From: Gordonia phthalatica
GTDB taxonomy: Bacteria; Actinomycetota; Actinomycetes; Mycobacteriales; Mycobacteriaceae
DNA: 64,000 nt
NCBI RefSeq assembly: GCF_001305675.1
Contig: NZ_CP011853.1
Coordinates: 1-64,000, forward strand
Direction of reading: 5' to 3'
How positions within the stretch are numbered: position 1 is the stretch's first letter; each line of letters opens with the position of its first letter. Under the pieces are notes generated by a model that was not told where the DNA came from, ran no database searches, and worked only from the letters and a program-made list of their open reading frames with translations. Both the position numbers and the translations under genes were made by a program. This document shows, piece by piece, positions 17,901-25,520 of the stretch.

Positions 17901-20735
17901 GTCGTAGACCAGCAGTGTCTTCTGCTCCATGATCGCTTGGGCGATATCAGGGGCGGGGCGGCGCTCGGTGCCCCATTCGCTGGTCGCCAGCAGCCCCTGA
18001 CGGCCTCCCCGCACTTCCCACATCCCCGACAAAGGGTTCTCCACCTTTACCTCGCGGGTGCGCAGCAGCTCGTTCAAGAACTGCGCATGAGTCTCGGCGC
18101 TGATCCACACTGCACCCATCCGTGCGCTGATCTCTTCCACGCCGAGAGCTGCGGGGACGACCTCGGTGAGCGCGTCCACGTTGGTCTGGAACGCCGGGTC
18201 CTCGGCGGCGCGTGCGGTCGCCTGCTCCAGCTTGATGCGCACGTCACCGGAGAGATACGCGGGCGCGTGGATGAGTTCATGGGTGACCGGATCGGTGAAC
18301 ACCAGACCGGTCAGTGAGTCGCGCGCTTCGGGCTCGTCCATGCCGAGCATGTCCGCGATCAGCGGCAGGTCGATGCCGCCGGTGCGATCCAGGCTCACCG
18401 CGATCGCATCGGCCGGGCTGTCCACGCCTTGAGTCTCGGTGCGCGGAGAGACGACCCGGCGGGTCATGATCGCCGCCGGGGTCGCGGTCTGGTCAGTGTC
18501 GTCGAACTGCTCCAGGGCGAGCACGAGTGCCCCGAACGGGTCAGAGCGCAGCAGCCGGATCGGGGTCGGCACCGTGCGGGCGTAGGTGTCCTCCCCGGCA
18601 TCGTTGGTGCGTCCGGTGCGGCGCAGCGTGTAGCGGTTCAGCGGACCGTACCGGCCCACGTACTTGCGGTAGTCGCGGTGCAGACCCTCGCGTGCGTCGT
18701 TGATCTCCTCGGTGTCGTCAACGGTCGCCGCTTCCAGTTCGAGCAGCCGGTGCGCGCCGTCGCGCAGCCCCAGCAGGGCACGCAGCTCACCCCCGGCGGA
18801 CCTCGGCACCTCCAACGGCTCGATCGAGCCTTGAACGACCGTGCCGAACCCGGTTTCCGTGGCGACGATGCTGCCGTCCCACAGGTGCGGCGGCGAGGGC
18901 ACCCGAGCCGCCTGCCGTGCCTGATACTCTGCGGTCGGCGCGGTGAACGTCATCCCGGCGCGGCGCGCGGTGAAGGTGATCTGGTCGAGTACATCGGCCA
19001 GGTCGGTTTCGAGGCGGTCAAGGTCGCCGTCGACGGTGAGCGCCGGGCCGTACATGCCATGCCCGAGCCTCAGTTCACCCAGGATGTGTTCGGGGCGGTG
19101 GTCGAAGTAGGCGTTGATCTTCGCCATCTGCCCGTCGAGGCTGATCGGGGTGACCGTCTCCCACAAGCCATCGTCGGCGGGCGGCAGGCCGGGTTCGCGG
19201 CGGCGCAGGATGAGCATGTCGGTCACCACATCGGTGCCCGCGGTGCGGCGGTGCGCCCCTGCCGGGAGCCGGATCGCGCCCACGAGGTCGGCGAGCATTG
19301 CCATCTCGCGTCGTGCGCCAGGGTTCTGCGCGTCCATCGTGTACTGCGAGGTCAGCACCGCGACCATCCCGCCCGGCCGGGTCAGGCGCAGGCTCTTGAG
19401 GATGAAGTGGTTGTGCATCGACTGCCGGGTCGGGTTGTGCACTGGGTCGTGCAACGTCACATCGGAGAACGGCACGTTTCCAATCGCCGCGTCAAACATG
19501 CCTTCGGGCAGTCGGGTGTCGGCGAACGACTCGCCGCGCACTTCGACGTGCGGGTACAGGGCGCGGCTAATCTGCGCGGTCACCGGGTCCAGTTCCACCC
19601 CGGTCATCTCTGCGTACTCCGGAGCGAGGCCGAGGAAGGTGCCCAGTCCGGAGCCAGGTTCGAGCACGTGCCCGCCGTCGAAGCCAAGACTCGTCATGGC
19701 CCGCCACATCTGCCGCACGATCAAGGGGTCGGTGTAGTGCGCGTTGAGCGTCGTACGCGCGGCGGCGTCCCACTCGTCCGGGGTCAGCAGGCTCCGCAGC
19801 CGCGCCCGTTCCGCCGTCCAGTCGGTCTTGGACTCATCGAACACATCGGGCACCGCACCCCAGCTCGACCACCGCGCAAGCACCCGCTGCTCGTCGCTGG
19901 TAGCCAGGCGTTCCTGCTCGGCGAGCAGCCGGACGGTTTCGATGGCGGCGATGTTCGCGTGGAAGCGGGCTTTCGCGCCCGAGGGGGCGACGTCGTCGTG
20001 CGTGGCGGGCGCGAACCGCCCCGCCGGCTCCGAGACCGGGCCGGTGTCAACGTCGGGTGTTAGTGGACTTCGCGCAGGAAGCGGATCGTCGCCGCCTCGG
20101 CCAGCAGGCTCTGGTGCTCTTCCAGATACTGCCTGGGGATCTCCGCTGCGACCATACCCTCCAAGAACCAGACGGGCACGGCCCAGTCTTTGGCCTTCTG
20201 CTCCAGATCGACCGTCGCGGGCATCAGATCGGGCGAGTCCTGCATTCGCTCCGCCCAGGTGATCAGGTTCTCGTCGTTCGGCGTGGTCTGGTTCCACTCC
20301 TGACGGGCTTCGTCCAGCGGCAGGCTCGGGTCGGTGACCCAGGCGAGTTGCTGCATCACGACCTCCTCCGCGATCCGTAGCGCCGTCATCCGGTGTGCCA
20401 CGTCCTGCAAGTAAGTCTGCCCCGAAGAGCGCGTCCGGGCCAGCGTCAGCGCCGGGTTCGTCTCGATCCGCTGCGCGAGGTCGGTGATCTGGCCCTGCGC
20501 TTCCAGACCCAGCTCGGTGAAGAAGCGGGTCGGGTTCTCGATCCGCCTGTACCGCTCCGGCGCGTGCCTCTTCCAATACCGCATCGCCTGCGTCCCGTAC
20601 TTGTTCACGTTCTGCCCCCTCCGGTGAGCCATCGGTCGTCGCTGTGTCGCTGAGACGTTCCTCGGCGGTCTGCTCGCCAAGACCCCACAGGTCGAACTCG
20701 AGCTGTCCTGGTGGTGCTTTCCTGCGTCTGGCCAT
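15000..20735 (-). CDS. Giant methyltransferase-like / SNF2-type helicase protein of ICE-1
   Basis: The open frame codes for 1911 residues. After residue ~260 comes an N6-methyltransferase-like fold with motif I EPGSGLGTFL (near 19650) and a motif IV variant GNVPFSD (near 19470). A superfamily 2 helicase follows with Walker A GAGKT (near 17590), box II DEMH (near 17110), TGATATP and motif VI QREGRILRQG (near 16060). A Glu/Ala-rich coiled coil ends it. Such proteins are common in actinobacterial ICEs and probably process or protect element DNA. The ATG at 20735 has an excellent GGAGGTGATC site and a clamp-motif-like QLEFDL. Residues ~45-225 are low complexity and overlap another gene entirely. 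Confidence 0.85.
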   Translation of the reverse strand: MARRRKAPPGQLEFDLWGLGEQTAEERLSDTATTDGSPEGAEREQVRDAGDAVLEEARAGAVQADREPDPLLHRAGSGSAGPDHRPRAADRDEPGADAGPDALFGADLLAGRGTPDDGATDRGGGRDAATRLGHRPEPAAGRSPSGVEPDHAERREPDHLGGANAGLARSDARDGRSGAEGQRLGRARLVLGGYGRSGDPQAVSGRAPEPAGRGGDDPLPARSPLTPDVDTGPVSEPAGRFAPATHDDVAPSGAKARFHANIAAIETVRLLAEQERLATSDEQRVLARWSSWGAVPDVFDESKTDWTAERARLRSLLTPDEWDAAARTTLNAHYTDPLIVRQMWRAMTSLGFDGGHVLEPGSGLGTFLGLAPEYAEMTGVELDPVTAQISRALYPHVEVRGESFADTRLPEGMFDAAIGNVPFSDVTLHDPVHNPTRQSMHNHFILKSLRLTRPGGMVAVLTSQYTMDAQNPGARREMAMLADLVGAIRLPAGAHRRTAGTDVVTDMLILRRREPGLPPADDGLWETVTPISLDGQMAKINAYFDHRPEHILGELRLGHGMYGPALTVDGDLDRLETDLADVLDQITFTARRAGMTFTAPTAEYQARQAARVPSPPHLWDGSIVATETGFGTVVQGSIEPLEVPRSAGGELRALLGLRDGAHRLLELEAATVDDTEEINDAREGLHRDYRKYVGRYGPLNRYTLRRTGRTNDAGEDTYARTVPTPIRLLRSDPFGALVLALEQFDDTDQTATPAAIMTRRVVSPRTETQGVDSPADAIAVSLDRTGGIDLPLIADMLGMDEPEARDSLTGLVFTDPVTHELIHAPAYLSGDVRIKLEQATARAAEDPAFQTNVDALTEVVPAALGVEEISARMGAVWISAETHAQFLNELLRTREVKVENPLSGMWEVRGGRQGLLATSEWGTERRPAPDIAQAIMEQKTLLVYDEIEDAEGKKRRVLNPLETTAAQEKADALQERFSEWVFEDPERARTLVAEYNRRFNSIVLRDYTNAGEYLSLPGLAENFTPRPHQRSAVARMIAEPSAGLFHEVGAGKTAEMIMGVMEMRRMGLINKPVLVIPNHMLEQFSREWLQIYPQARVLAASSKDLTADKRRLFVARASANEWDGVLMTQGAFEKIPLRAETQQAYIQAQVDDMREVLATATGENAMSVKRIQRKLLQLENKVKVRIDVGRDAGVCFEDTGIDYVVVDEMHLYKNLATDSNIADAAIEGSNRASDLHMKLEYLRSQGRERVVTGATATPISNSVTEAFVMQKYLRPDLLDAAGIGAFDAWAATFGQTITQMEMAPTGNNTFRMKTRFAKFQNVPEMLKLWSIFADVKTAEDLQLPIPDIAERDDGRRAPATVAIQPTVELEQFIESLGARAEKVASRSVSPSEDNMLTISTDGRKAALDIRMIVPRDPSGPTKVDLAADSIHKVWEQTRDNTYLDPITGQESPVRGALQLVFSDIGTPNPTRWNAYEELRAQLVARGMPAESIRYMHEAKTDVDKARLFAAARAGHVAVLMGSTEKMGVGTNVQNRAVALYHLDCPWRPSDIAQREGRILRQGNQNAEVGIVRFVTERSFDSYMWQGVERKATFIAQLMRGRLDSREIEEIDSSALSAAEAKAISSGNPLLLEHSTVHTEVQRLRRLERAYHRNESMLAHARDRAGDHARRAATDIEALEQVLPRVTDTSGERFRIELRGRTYTSRADAAHALASWAHDSDLKWAPRYATRDYGAIGQISGFDVTVATSPALGAEPMVHIRLDGVPRSGFTISRESFLAGGVGLIQRIENRAAGIPSLLEQARTDLAEAETERAEAEQRIGQPFRHAPALADAEKDLARIETQLAAMREDIDQAQQSEPAPDNEPAWLNVETVRAHRPSLGVRPDPHRVPTASTATLPTASSPARDMRPRGL
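20060..20608 (-). CDS. Hypothetical ICE protein nested inside the helicase frame
   Basis: A 182-residue protein (VNKYGTQAMRYWKRHAPERY...) lies wholly inside the 1911-codon frame in the -1 phase. Its composition (Trp, Tyr, Asn, Ile, Met spread evenly) is that of a real folded protein, while the other frame there is Gly/Arg/Asp low complexity. The GTG at 20608 follows GGAGGGGG at 6 nt. Conserved-looking parts are PTRFFTELGLEAQGQI and VPVWFLEGMVAAEIPRQYLE. It resembles small proteins encoded beside ICE helicases; function unknown. Its stop at 20060 meets the point where the helicase-like sequence begins. Confidence 0.8.
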   Translation of the reverse strand: MNKYGTQAMRYWKRHAPERYRRIENPTRFFTELGLEAQGQITDLAQRIETNPALTLARTRSSGQTYLQDVAHRMTALRIAEEVVMQQLAWVTDPSLPLDEARQEWNQTTPNDENLITWAERMQDSPDLMPATVDLEQKAKDWAVPVWFLEGMVAAEIPRQYLEEHQSLLAEAATIRFLREVH

Positions 20736-20770
20736 CAGCGATCACCTCCACTACACGCGTGCCGTCATTG

Positions 20771-20803
20771 CTGCCCGTGGCCGACGCTCGCGGCCACGGG
20801 CAG
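20771..20803. terminator. Hairpin between the coupling-protein and helicase genes
   Basis: A perfect 13-bp inverted repeat CTGCCCGTGGCCG (20771-20783) / CGGCCACGGGCAG (20791-20803) has a 7-nt loop. It lies after the VirD4-like gene on the minus strand. No T-run follows, so it may attenuate or mark an mRNA processing point. Confidence 0.5.
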
Positions 20804-20826
20804 GCGGTCGGTCAGAGAGGTGCGGC

Positions 20827-22617
20827 TCAGGTGCCATGCGTGCCCCGTTGCAGCAGCGCCTCGATCTCGGCGCGGTCGGACTTCAGTCGGTCGCCGTCGT
20901 CTCGCTTCGTCCAGGCCCGCAGGTCGGTGATGATCGGCGGGGCCGAGCGCAGCAGCGTGACCGCGGTGCCGAACGGCAACGTTCGGATGCGTTCGGGCGG
21001 CATGATCGGCACGCGCCGGATCGAGCGCTGGTTCGACCGGGTGCCGTGATCACCGATCGTCGTCGAATCGGTGTACTCGTCGCGTTCCCCGATCAACGCG
21101 GAGAGGTCTTGCAGATCCCGGCTGTTGGATGCCCCGCCGAGGACGATCTTGGTGATTGCGGCGTCCCAGATCGCGTTCGCCTGGTTCTCGCTCCACCGGT
21201 CCCTGGCCTGCGCGAGCGACTGGAGCACCGGCATTGCGGTGATCCCGGTGCCGCCGCCCTCCGACATCAGCGTCGGCAGCGACGGGAGCGGGCTGAGGTT
21301 GGCGATCTCATCCAACGCCAGCAGCAGCGGCGGGTCGAGGCGGGCACCCGGTGAGCGGGCAGCGACACGGCGGGCGGCTTCCACGAGGTCTTCCACGAAC
21401 GCGGCCACGAGTGCCGCAGAAGCTCCGGCTCCCGCGCCGGTGGCCAGCAGGTACAGGGTGCCCCGTTCGGCGATGAACTGCTCCGGGTCGAAGTCCTCAC
21501 CCTCACCCGGTGAGACCGCATCCAGCACGCGCGGGTCAGCTAGGGCGCTCAGGGAGAGGGAGACGCCTTGCCAGATGGAATCGCGGGTGCGCGGGTCGGC
21601 GTCGATCATCGCCTCCAGCGACTCAGCCCACCCGCCCGCCGCCCGCGGGCTGTTCGCGAGGATCGCCACCGCATCGGCAGCAGCGGTCGGGTCGAGCGTC
21701 CACCGGAACAACTCCGCGGGCGGCCGGTGGTCGATCGCAGCGGCATGCAGCAGCGCCTGCAACGCCGAACGGGTCTTGCCCTCCCAGAACCCGCCGCCCT
21801 CCACGCCGCCCGAGGACAGGCCGGTGGCCGAGGCGAGGCCGGTGGCGCGGATCATCGCCGTCAGCGGGTCCTCGCAGCCTCTGATCGGTGACCAGCGCAG
21901 CCCGGCCGGGATGCCCTCGGCCAGATGCTGGGGATCGAACACCGCGGTCGGGCCGATCCGCTGCCTCGCCCGCAGGCTCGCGGTGAGGTTGTCCGGCCGG
22001 GTCGAGGTCGCCACCACCCCGCCGGGGGCGTCCAAGATCGACGGCACGAGGACCTGGAGAGACTTGCCGCTTCTCGGCGGGCCGATGACCAGCACCGAGT
22101 CCTCGACGCTGGCCCACACCTCCAGCCCGCGCGCGGTGCCGATCCGGTAGCCCACATCGGCCGGTGCCGGGCGCTCCAGCGAGGGACGGAGGTTCCCGGC
22201 CCGCTTCATCAGCGCCTTGGTGGAGGCGGCCTGGGCGACGTCGTGTTTCGTGGCTGTGCCGGGAAGCCGGTGCGGGTCGGTCGCACTCTTGCGTGACTGA
22301 CGGCGCAGCAGCGTCCGGACCCAGGTGATCGCCCCAGCCAGCAGGCCGAGCAGGACTGCGGCGACGATCCAGTAGGCAACGACATTCAGGCCGTCTGCCT
22401 CCAGCGCGGTCGCTGGGTCGCCGGGGTTGAACAGCACTCCGACCCCTGCGGCAGGACCGGCAGCGGGTTGGGCGGTTCCGGTGAGGAACGCCGCGACCGA
22501 CCCGGCCCCGCGCAGCAGGAGCGCGAGCGCGAACACCCCGATCAGGGCGATCATGGCGGCGTTGGTCAACTCGTCCCCGAAGGACCCGGACTGCCTACTC
22601 GGCGCAGAGCCGCTCAT
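20827..22617 (-). CDS. VirD4/TraG-like type IV coupling protein
   Basis: The coupling ATPase links the relaxase-DNA complex to the secretion channel. The 596-residue protein has two N-terminal membrane segments (MIALIGVFALALLLRG and VVAYWIVAAVLLGLLAGAI). The motor domain has Walker A GPPRSGKS near 22080 and Walker B LLLALDEIANL near 21300. The ATG at 22617 overlaps the stop of the upstream gene as ATGA, which fixes the start. IME-2 has no such gene and could borrow this one for transfer. Confidence 0.92.
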   Translation of the reverse strand: MSGSAPSRQSGSFGDELTNAAMIALIGVFALALLLRGAGSVAAFLTGTAQPAAGPAAGVGVLFNPGDPATALEADGLNVVAYWIVAAVLLGLLAGAITWVRTLLRRQSRKSATDPHRLPGTATKHDVAQAASTKALMKRAGNLRPSLERPAPADVGYRIGTARGLEVWASVEDSVLVIGPPRSGKSLQVLVPSILDAPGGVVATSTRPDNLTASLRARQRIGPTAVFDPQHLAEGIPAGLRWSPIRGCEDPLTAMIRATGLASATGLSSGGVEGGGFWEGKTRSALQALLHAAAIDHRPPAELFRWTLDPTAAADAVAILANSPRAAGGWAESLEAMIDADPRTRDSIWQGVSLSLSALADPRVLDAVSPGEGEDFDPEQFIAERGTLYLLATGAGAGASAALVAAFVEDLVEAARRVAARSPGARLDPPLLLALDEIANLSPLPSLPTLMSEGGGTGITAMPVLQSLAQARDRWSENQANAIWDAAITKIVLGGASNSRDLQDLSALIGERDEYTDSTTIGDHGTRSNQRSIRRVPIMPPERIRTLPFGTAVTLLRSAPPIITDLRAWTKRDDGDRLKSDRAEIEALLQRGTHGT

Positions 22618-23129
22618 GACAGGCTCCGCACCACGAGCGTGCCCGAGAAACGGCCGATGAGCACCACGTCGTCGCCTGGGTCGAGATGGTCGCGGGCCAG
22701 GTCTATGAGCGCGCGGGCAGCGCCGGTCCCGGTGGCGTCGGTGTGCCGAATGATGCGGCATACCGCGACGTCCTCACCGGGCACGAACCCTTCCCCGGTG
22801 ACCTCCCGCAGCCGGGGCCGCTCGGCCAGTTCGGGTACTGGCGGTGCCGGGGCGGGAGTGTGTTTGCGGGCGGTGGCGGTGATGATGTCGGTGAACGTGG
22901 AGCCATCTGCCTCGGTGACCTCGACCCGGGCTGGGATCATCCGATCCGCGGTGACCTGATCGACGATCCGCGCGAACGAGCCACGCCGCCACACCCCCTC
23001 CGCGCTCGGCGGGGTGAGGGGTTCGCCGTCGACGGTGGCGCTCATCGTGCCGTCGCCGTGCACGGTCAGACGGATTACCGGCATCGACACCGGCGCGGAA
23101 GCAGGAGCGTGGGTGGGGAGCTTTCTCAT
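22614..23129 (-). CDS. Hypothetical ICE protein, paralogous to the next small gene upstream
   Basis: About 171 residues starting MRKLPTHAPASAP. Its C-terminal ~65 residues (GEGFVPGEDVAVCRIIRHTD..., DDVVLIGRFSGTLVVRS) align with the whole of the small protein at 23192-23431, so both carry one short domain of unknown function. The N-terminal half has a separate beta-rich domain (IRLTVHGDGTMSATVDGEPL). The stop overlaps the coupling-protein start by 4 nt. No membrane segment or enzyme motif is seen. Confidence 0.72.
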   Translation of the reverse strand: MRKLPTHAPASAPVSMPVIRLTVHGDGTMSATVDGEPLTPPSAEGVWRRGSFARIVDQVTADRMIPARVEVTEADGSTFTDIITATARKHTPAPAPPVPELAERPRLREVTGEGFVPGEDVAVCRIIRHTDATGTGAARALIDLARDHLDPGDDVVLIGRFSGTLVVRSLS

Positions 23130-23191
23130 ACCCGCCAGGTGCACCCGTCGTGTCCTGGCCGGGTCGGAGTTTTGGCGCGGGCGGTCCGCCC

Positions 23192-23431
23192 TCAGCGCGG
23201 GTCTTCGTAGTAGAGCGTTCCGGAGTCATACCCGAACAGCACGACTCCCTCGCAGCCAGAAGGGAGTTCAGCAGCATTGAGGAACACCCGAGCCTCGCCA
23301 TGCCCGTCGGCCTCGGCGTTCCGGAGCAAGATGGCGACGCCGATGGTTTCACCAGGCAGGAACGCGCGCCCCTCGATCTCATAGCGCGGCATCGTCGCGG
23401 GTCCAGAGTCAGATAGTGTCTTGTGTCTCAT
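23192..23431 (-). CDS. Small hypothetical ICE protein
   Basis: About 79 residues (MRHKTLSDSGPATMPRYEIE...). The core GRAFLPGETIGVAILLRN and the end VVLFGYDSGTLYYEDP match the C-terminal domain of the neighbouring gene at 22614. The longer start at 23449 is possible. It lies between the VirB4-like and coupling-protein genes, so the pair probably assists secretion or mating-pair functions. No known domain is recognised. Confidence 0.65.
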   Translation of the reverse strand: MRHKTLSDSGPATMPRYEIEGRAFLPGETIGVAILLRNAEADGHGEARVFLNAAELPSGCEGVVLFGYDSGTLYYEDPR

Positions 23432-23464
23432 GCCGAACAGGTGCGTCACCCGGCTCGCGGCGGT

Positions 23465-24967
23465 TCACGGGGTACTCCCATCGGGAGCCAGACCCGATGC
23501 CCGAGCGCTCGTGTCGAACAATTCCAACTCAGCAGGATGCAGTTGTGCCTGCACGACGAAACTGCGCTCCTTGATGCGCCACAGACCCTGCCCAACCCCG
23601 AGCGAGGGCAACAGCTTGCGTTCGGTGGCGGTCAGGCCGAGCGTCTTGGCGGTGGCGCCCAGCTGGTCGGACTCTTGCCGGTAGATGATGCGGGTCTCGG
23701 CGTTGGCGAGGAGGCTGTTGGCGAGCGAGCGCATGGCGCTGCCGGAGTCGCCGACGTTCTCCAGGTCGGTGAGTTTGTGGAAGATGAGGGCGTTGGCGAT
23801 GCCGTAGTGCCGGGCGAGTCGCCAGTGCGCGTCCATCCGCTTGAGCAGCGACGGGTGCGACATGAGCCTCCAGGCTTCGTCATAGATCACCCACCGCTGC
23901 CCGCCTGCCGGGTCCAGCAGCGCTGACTCCATCCACGCCGAGCAGCACGTCATCAGCGCACTGATCAGTGTCGAGTTCTCGGTGACCCGGGACAGGTCGA
24001 GGCTGATCATCGGCAGTGTCGGATCGAACCGCACCGTGGACGGGCCGTCGAACAGCCCGGCGAGGTCTCCGGCAACCAGCCTGCGCAGCGCATGGCCGAC
24101 GATGCGGCCGTCCTCGGCCAGCCTGCCGTCGGTGTCATCAGCAGGATTGAGGATGCGCTCGACGACCATCGGCAGGATCGGCACCGAGTTCTCCCGCACC
24201 GTCGCGGTCAGCGCGGTATCGATTGCGGTGTGCTCCAGCGGCGTCAGCGCACGACCCAGGACGACCTCGGCCAGCGCCCCGATCAGGTCGCGGCGACGCG
24301 CGGCCACGGTGCTCTCCCACTCGGCGTCGGTGAAGCCCGTGGGCCGGTAGCCCTCGTCCAAGGGGTTGAGCCTGTTGGCCATGCCGTGCCCGAGTGCGAT
24401 GGCCCGGCCTCCGACAGCTTCGGCGACGGCGGTGTGTTCCCCTTTCGGGTCGCCGGGCACGTAGACGCGTCGTCCGAACGGCAGGCTGCGGGTGTAGAGG
24501 GACTTGGCGAGCGAGGACTTGCCGGAGCCGACAATCCCGGCCAGGACGATGTTGGGTGCGGTGATGATGCCGTTGGCGTAGAGCACCCAGGGGTCGTAGA
24601 CGAAGCTGCCGCCGGAGTAGAGGTCCTGGCCGACGAACACGCCGGAGGAGCCGAGGCCGCCCTCGGCGACGAACGGGTACGCGCCCGACAAGGTGGCGGA
24701 GGTGTCTTGGTGCCGGGGCAGGTGGAAGCGTCCCGGGGTGCGCAGCATCGCCGGTCCGGGTTCGCCCGCGGCGGGCAGATACTGGCGGGCGGCGCGCTCG
24801 GCCTTCTCCGCTTCGGCGCGGGCCTTGGTCTCCGCGATCTTCCGCTGCCGCTGTTCGTGGTGCAGCTGGTTCGCGGCCTGGTGGCGCTGCTTGCGGTAGC
24901 GTCGTCGCTCTTTCGCGGGGGCGACCAGTACCGAGGCGTGCAGCTTCTCCTCCTCCCGCGGGCTCAT
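23465..24967 (-). CDS. VirB4/TraC-like conjugation ATPase
   Basis: VirB4 ATPases power assembly of type IV secretion machines. The 500-residue protein has a basic, coiled-coil N-terminus, Walker A GIVGSGKSS near 24520, a Walker B region QRWVIYDEAWRLM near 23880, and the downstream motif TRIIYRQESDQLG typical of the family. It lacks the long N-terminal half of classical VirB4; the SCO6880-type protein next door may supply that role. Its ATG overlaps the stop of the gene at 24964. Confidence 0.92.
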   Translation of the reverse strand: MSPREEEKLHASVLVAPAKERRRYRKQRHQAANQLHHEQRQRKIAETKARAEAEKAERAARQYLPAAGEPGPAMLRTPGRFHLPRHQDTSATLSGAYPFVAEGGLGSSGVFVGQDLYSGGSFVYDPWVLYANGIITAPNIVLAGIVGSGKSSLAKSLYTRSLPFGRRVYVPGDPKGEHTAVAEAVGGRAIALGHGMANRLNPLDEGYRPTGFTDAEWESTVAARRRDLIGALAEVVLGRALTPLEHTAIDTALTATVRENSVPILPMVVERILNPADDTDGRLAEDGRIVGHALRRLVAGDLAGLFDGPSTVRFDPTLPMISLDLSRVTENSTLISALMTCCSAWMESALLDPAGGQRWVIYDEAWRLMSHPSLLKRMDAHWRLARHYGIANALIFHKLTDLENVGDSGSAMRSLANSLLANAETRIIYRQESDQLGATAKTLGLTATERKLLPSLGVGQGLWRIKERSFVVQAQLHPAELELFDTSARASGLAPDGSTP

Positions 24968-25467
24968 CGCTCCAGCCCTCGGTTGCGCTTGATGTCCGCG
25001 ATGCGGTCAGGGGTGAACCATGACCCGTCGCCGCGCACCCGGTTCCGGCGCTCATCGAGCGCCTGCTGTGCGGCGTCGGCGGTGGCGGCATCCTGGGCCG
25101 GGCCGGTGCGGTCCCGCTGAGGCGGGTCCCAGGCGATACGACCCAGGTGACCGGAAGCCTGATCGAGGAGCGTTTCGGATGCGCTGACGTGCCGTGCAGC
25201 CTGCTGGAGTGCGTCGGCGGCGGCCCAGGCGTCAGCAGCGCCGAGGTTCCGGTCGCCGTCATCGTGCGTCGCGCGCGTCTGATGAGTGAGGCTGGCCCCG
25301 CCGAGTTGGATGAGCGACTGCTCGAGCGAGCGGGTCGCGCCAAGCAGTTCCCCGACGATGCCGTAGAGCTCGTCGGGGTTATCGATACGCCTGCTGGCGT
25401 GCGCGAGACCTCGCAACGCTTGCCGGGCTTCGGCAGCGTCGGCGGACGGATCGTTGAACGTGGGCAT
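24964..25467 (-). CDS. Hypothetical ICE protein
   Basis: A 167-residue, Ala/Asp-rich, mostly helical soluble protein (MPTFNDPSADAAEARQALRG...). It has no signal peptide or membrane segment. It ends GSWFTPDRIADIKRNRGLER and overlaps the VirB4-like gene by ATGA, indicating tight coupling. Such small helical proteins between the SCO6880-type and VirB4 genes recur in actinobacterial conjugation loci; the role is unknown. Confidence 0.7.
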   Translation of the reverse strand: MPTFNDPSADAAEARQALRGLAHASRRIDNPDELYGIVGELLGATRSLEQSLIQLGGASLTHQTRATHDDGDRNLGAADAWAAADALQQAARHVSASETLLDQASGHLGRIAWDPPQRDRTGPAQDAATADAAQQALDERRNRVRGDGSWFTPDRIADIKRNRGLER

Positions 25468-25520
25468 GTCGGGCCTCCAGGTGAATCAGTTGGGGGTGGC
25501 TTCGAGGTGCGCCGGGCGGG

